Origin: Glomus cerebriforme
Taxonomy: Eukaryota > Glomeromycota > Glomeromycetes > Glomerales > Glomeraceae
NCBI GenBank assembly: GCA_003550305.1
Contig: QKYT01000896.1
Span: forward strand, 18,237-41,094
DNA: 22,858 nt
Direction of reading: 5' to 3'
Part shown: positions 19,268 to 22,858 of the stretch, piece by piece
Layout: each line of letters starts with the position of its first letter
Position numbering within the stretch: the stretch's first letter is position 1
Program-made: the position numbers and the translations under genes
Notes under the pieces: model-generated
The model's database searches: none
Told to the model about the DNA's origin: nothing
Seen by the model: the letters and a program-made list of their open reading frames with translations, nothing else

Positions 19268-20588
19268 GTTTTTAACGCTGGATAGTTAAAAGAACAATTC
19301 TTTGTAAAATTATTATTTTATTTTATAATGACAATTCGAACAATTATTTTTTTAAAAATTTTTTATTATAACTAACTGTATCACTTAATTAATCGTACCT
19401 AATTTTATCATATATTCTTAACATTTATTTAGTTTACTCCATCAATTCTTACCCTGGATTAGGAAGGTGAAGATTTTTTTATTACTTGAAATTAAACTTT
19501 CACTTTATATATAATATACATGTTTTTATAAAGTTTTAATAATAATTTTTTTTGAAAAAGTTTTTAACAACTCAAAAGTTAAAATAGGATATTTTAGTTT
19601 GTGGAGCAATTAGATTTAAATTTTATGTTACGCACGATGATGGCAATAGTTTTTATCTAGTTTCTATATAAATTAAACGTGATATTTTATTTCACATTGC
19701 TGCGGTTATTTCATGGTGTAATAACCGCTCCACGCGTTTTATGTATTTTTGTGAAATAATTTATAAATTACGTTTTTAAAATTGTTGTATTTAGAACAAA
19801 GTTAATAATTTGTATAATAATTTATAATAAATTACAAACTAAAAAAAAATTGCAAGAATAACTACGGTATCTTACTACTCTAAAATTTTAGTGTTTTAAA
19901 TAATTTAAAAAAAAATCTTCTAAAACTTATAATTCATCCATATCTAAAATATATTGTAAATGTATAAAAATTGTTTAAAAAATTTTTTACCGAGATAATT
20001 GTTTTGCTGTCAACTTTTAAAACTAAAATAGTTAAAACGATTTTACAAAATATAATCATTACTGTTACTGTATATCCTTACTTCTAATTGGAAAAAGGTG
20101 TTACTCCACATCTTGAATAATTGTATTATTTAACTTCTTGAAAAATAGAGATTAAAAGTTATTTCAAATTAAAAAAAAACTGAAATTCCATTTTTAGAGA
20201 ATAATTTTTTTACCATCAGGAATTTCAAATTGTTCTTGTTCTTCTGAATGGAAATTTGGAATTATTGTGTACTTCGTCTTCATCTATAAAAAAAAATATA
20301 TATAATTACTAGTTATTATTATAAAAGCTTAAATGATTATTTTTACATACCATCAGTATCAACCGATGACAACGTTTCTTTATTTGTTGTGGAATTATCA
20401 CTCCGTAATAATCAACTTGATCACCTAAGAAAAATTTTAAATAAATTAAAATTTGTATGTTAAATTAATAAATAATAAAATTAACTCTACTTAACATTCT
20501 TTAAGCTTATTTGTAGCCCATTAAACACTTTGGATAAGTTGCTTTCGTCATTATCTTAAATTGTAAAATACTTATTCATTTAATTTTA
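19268..20588. repeat. segmental duplication, copy B
   Basis: This segment begins with the same 'tttttaacgctggatagttaaaagaacaatt' as copy A and follows it, with many small deletions and one unique insertion at about 19990-20190, to the equivalent of copy A position 15046 ('ttcatttaatt'). There it switches directly into copy C. It includes decayed versions of kinase exons 9, 8, 7 and 6. Confidence 0.85.
19927..20554 (-). pseudogene. decayed kinase tail exons (exons 9, 8, 7, 6 of copy B)
   Basis: Exon 9' (19943-19927) is intact (ATATGGATGAATTATAA after an AG). Exon 8' (20283-20214) is 70 nt instead of 69, so frameshifted. Exon 7' (20424-20351) is 74 nt instead of 69 because of a 5-base insertion. 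Exon 6' (about 20554-20496) has lost its donor, TT replacing GT. No kinase domain lies upstream on the minus strand. These are relics of a duplicated kinase 3' end. Confidence 0.8.
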
Positions 20589-21140
20589 AACTTTCACTTT
20601 TTGTATAATATTTTAATAATAATTTTTTGATTGCTAATTGAAATTTTATGTTTTAAGCGCGATGATGATATTAGTTTTTATTTAGTTTCTATATAAATTA
20701 AACATTGTAATTTTAAGTCTATTTTTTTTATTTATTAATAAATAAAAAAAAAAGTTTATCATTTATACTTTGGTAAAGTTTCACATCTTTTTTAATGAAC
20801 AAATTTAAATGGCTTTACCACGTGATAATTTCACCATTGTTGCGGTTATTTCATGATTCACGCATTTTTATAATTGTGTCTGCGATGAAATAATTTATAA
20901 ATTGTTTTTTTTTTAAAAAATAACTGTTGTATTTAGACCCAATTTGATAATTTATAATTTGAATAATTTATTTATAATAAATGTATGTTATTTTAAATTA
21001 CAAACTAAGAAAATTTGTAAGAACAATTATTACTATAAATCTTAACTGTTAATGTTTAAAATAAAATAAAAAAAGTATATATTTAAGAAATCAACCAAAA
21101 AAAATCCGTATCTAAAATATAATGTACGTATTTATAAAAA
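20586..21140. repeat. segmental duplication, copy C (partial)
   Basis: This segment starts at 'aaactttcactttttgtataata', which matches copy A near 13898, fused directly to the end of copy B. It proceeds through 'accacgtgataatttca' and 'aataatttatttataataaatgtatgttattttaaattacaaactaagaaaatttgtaagaacaa', ending around 'atccgtatctaaaatata', the remnant of kinase exon 9 (ATACGGAT after TTTTAG). The terminal coding bases are lost. Confidence 0.8.
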
Positions 21141-21173
21141 TTATTTTTTTTTAAAAAAAAATTTTAGCCTTCT

Positions 21174-21232
21174 TCATTTATCCAATAAAGAGTTACTGCT
21201 TGGAAAGATCTTCTCATTTGAAAATTTAATAT
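21174..21232 (-). pseudogene. possible extra terminal tail exon (phase 1)
   Basis: After an AG at 21234-21233, a phase-1 reading gives (D)IKFSNEKIFPSSNSLLDK and then TGA. Acidic or polar composition, phase, strand and position next to copy C fit the kinase-tail exon series, but there is no intact gene for it to belong to. It could be chance. Confidence 0.25.
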
Positions 21233-22372
21233 CTGATTATTTAACGATATTCAAAGAAAATAATTATTAATTTTTTTTTATTACGGTTACATAAACTTCT
21301 GCAAACCTAATTTTAATTTTATTTGTACTATGTACTGATGATACACGTAATAAAGTTATAAACATGAAAAATAATGAGAAAAAAGATTACTAAATGTTAA
21401 TCAATCAAATTTACAATACATTTCTATGATTAACAGCAGGTGTAACTCAAAATTCTACGATTTTCAGCTTAATAATACTTACAAAAAGAGCATATTACTC
21501 TACGTATGTATCAGTAGATCTTTAATTAATAGTTATGAAAATTACGAAAAGAAAATTGAAATAAAAATATCAAAAAAAGGTATGAAAGTTATATAAAAGA
21601 AGGGACAAACGATGATACACAATTTCATACTAAAAATTAAAAAAAAAGGAATCATATTCAATTACTAGTTTTCTATATTTGCATAGATATTTTTGCTTTA
21701 ATATAGTAATTGTTTATTTGTTTGTTACATTTTAGAATAATAAAATTTAAATCTAGTATCCGAATGACCATAATTTTGAACAAAGAAAAAATTGAAAATA
21801 ATAATGATAATAATAATATTCCTAAATTAAAAGAGATAAAGCCCCTTTTCCTTTCCTCAGAAATCTTAATTTTCCTTTGAACCAACTGAAACACTAAAAC
21901 TTAGCTTGTAGATATATCAAATTTCCAAGAAACCATACTAAAAAAACTATATTTATCGAAAAAAATAAAAGGATCAAAAAAGGAAGCCATCACTAAAGAA
22001 AAAAAAAAGCAAAAAAAAACCATCCCTAAACGAAAAGGGGAAAAAATACGAATGGCGAAAGAATTATGAAGTGGTATTGGAATTTCACGTGATAACGGAC
22101 ACGTGACGTACTTTAGCATCGTCTTTATTACACATAATAATTCTCTAAAGTTTTTACTTTAATTACTTGTATGAATTTTTATTGTCCTCCCTAAGTTATT
22201 AAACAATAAATCTTATTCATTGCTTTTTTTTTTATTTTTATTCTTCTATTTATCATAAAACATTTTTTCGTTTCTTTTCAAATATGACATAATTCAAACA
22301 CTTTTATTCAGATTAAATGGTCAAAAGAAATATGTTTAAATACAATATTTACTCATATTCTTTTAATTTTAG
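21233..22372. other. AT-rich intergenic region, nothing recognised
   Basis: The minus-strand frames at 21673-21894 and 21901-22119 are short, Phe/Ile/Ser-rich and lack recognisable motifs. The stretch around 21990-22110 is more complex ('cacgtgataacggacacgtgacg', two CACGTG cores at 22087 and 22101). Those E-box-like palindromes are the only possible regulatory words seen. Confidence 0.4.
22086..22107. promoter_or_regulatory. pair of CACGTG (E-box) palindromes
   Basis: CACGTG occurs twice within about 20 bases (about 22087-22092 and 22101-22106). CACGTG is the core bound by bHLH factors such as the Pho4/Cbf1 type in fungi. There is no clear gene start next to it, so a regulatory role is only suggested. 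Confidence 0.25.
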
Positions 22373-22527
22373 GTATAGAAGATGAATAAGATTGTTGGAA
22401 AGAATATTTATAATATTGAGTTCGCTTTCATGGTGCTGAAACATTTTTTTTAACGTTATCTAATGATTCATCTTTGTTCTTAACCGAATTTGGAGAATTT
22501 GATAACTTTGAACACCGACTATGTAAA
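22373..22527 (+). pseudogene. degraded exon-like fragment, family not recognised
   Basis: A splice-acceptor-like 'ttttaattttag' precedes, and 'gtaataatt' follows, a frame that reads IEDE-stop-DCWKEYL-stop-Y-stop, then VRFHGAETFFLTL and further protein-like residues ending FEHRLCK. The clean second half and the boundaries look like a real exon; the three in-frame stops in the first half say it is inactive, unless the true acceptor lies after them. No neighbouring exon was found in this window. Confidence 0.35.
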
Positions 22528-22858
22528 GTAATAATTGTACATAATATTCTAATTCGATATCGGATCCCTCATTTTCATCTTGAAACATCCTTTATCATTG
22601 AAAAATTTTTTTTTTTAGGAAAAAAAAAAAAGAAATTAAATATTAAATAATTTAAAACAAAAAATTTCATATCTATAAAATAGAATTTTCTTAAAAGAGA
22701 AAAATAAGTGGTTAACTGTTGTAAAAAGGAACAACGAAACAAAATATTTAGTTTATAGTGTAACAATATTTATATAATCACATATTCCATCGATTGGCGC
22801 AATACTTTCGTGTGAAAACCACCTTTGGAGGTATGTGCAATTATAAGGAATAGATCTA
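22528..22858. other. AT-rich end of window
   Basis: No gene can be supported. A short open stretch ending in a donor-like GGAG|GTATGTG at about 22829-22836 could be an exon of a gene continuing beyond the window, but it is too short to judge. Confidence 0.3.

Noticed and set aside
21673..22119. Two minus-strand frames with hydrophobic stretches that might look like membrane proteins
   Set aside because: Poly-A/T-derived Phe, Ile and Leu runs; no conserved signature and no gene context.
22785..22836. Possible exon ending in a GTATGTG donor at the window edge
   Set aside because: Only about 15 codons are visible, with no supported acceptor or homologous motif.

Overview
The window looks like a nuclear contig of an arbuscular mycorrhizal fungus (Glomeromycotina, Rhizophagus-like). 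The evidence is an extremely AT-rich background, 60-150 bp GT-AG introns, and three gene types expanded in those genomes: TKL-like kinases with an N-terminal four-cysteine module and 'HRDLHxGN' and 'DIYSFxMLM' signatures, an intronless F-box/LRR gene, and decayed LINE and DNA-transposon pieces. The assignment rests on family resemblance recalled from knowledge; no search was run.

Layout. 186-1309 (-) is a truncated, frameshifted LINE 3' end, abutted by a GC-rich repeat element (1326-1502) that holds a single-N assembly join. 1503-4105 is AT-rich DNA with no convincing gene. 4106-6318 (+) is a four-exon kinase-like gene, predicted to be a pseudokinase (HKN instead of HRD), with a very long acidic tail. 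6906-8336 (-) is a three-exon gene for a fungal DUF7918-like protein whose tail carries six SUMO-consensus sites and a SUMO-interaction-like motif. 8337-10647 is AT-rich intergenic sequence, followed by an 825-base assembly gap (10648-11472). 11524-13518 (+) is an intronless F-box/LRR gene. 14583-16947 (-) is a second kinase, with intact catalytic motifs and nine exons; exons 3-8 are tiny, all phase 1-1, and encode an acidic tail. 16948-19267 holds a hAT-like non-autonomous repeat, a minisatellite and a 30-bp perfect hairpin. 19268-about 21140 holds two decayed direct copies of the sequence between the F-box gene and the kinase tail, including mutated tail exons. The rest is AT-rich with one degraded exon-like fragment.

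How the genes relate. The two kinases are paralogues: same Cys4 module, same domain order, same phase-0 intron in the N-lobe, and acidic tails joined through phase-1 introns. No shared pathway can be shown for the four genes. The kinases are presumably signalling proteins, the F-box protein a presumed SCF substrate receptor, and the DUF7918-like protein a presumed nuclear, SUMO-linked factor. The most distinctive features are the pseudokinase with its acidic tail, the symmetric micro-exon chain with its decayed duplicates, and the SUMO-motif-dense tail.
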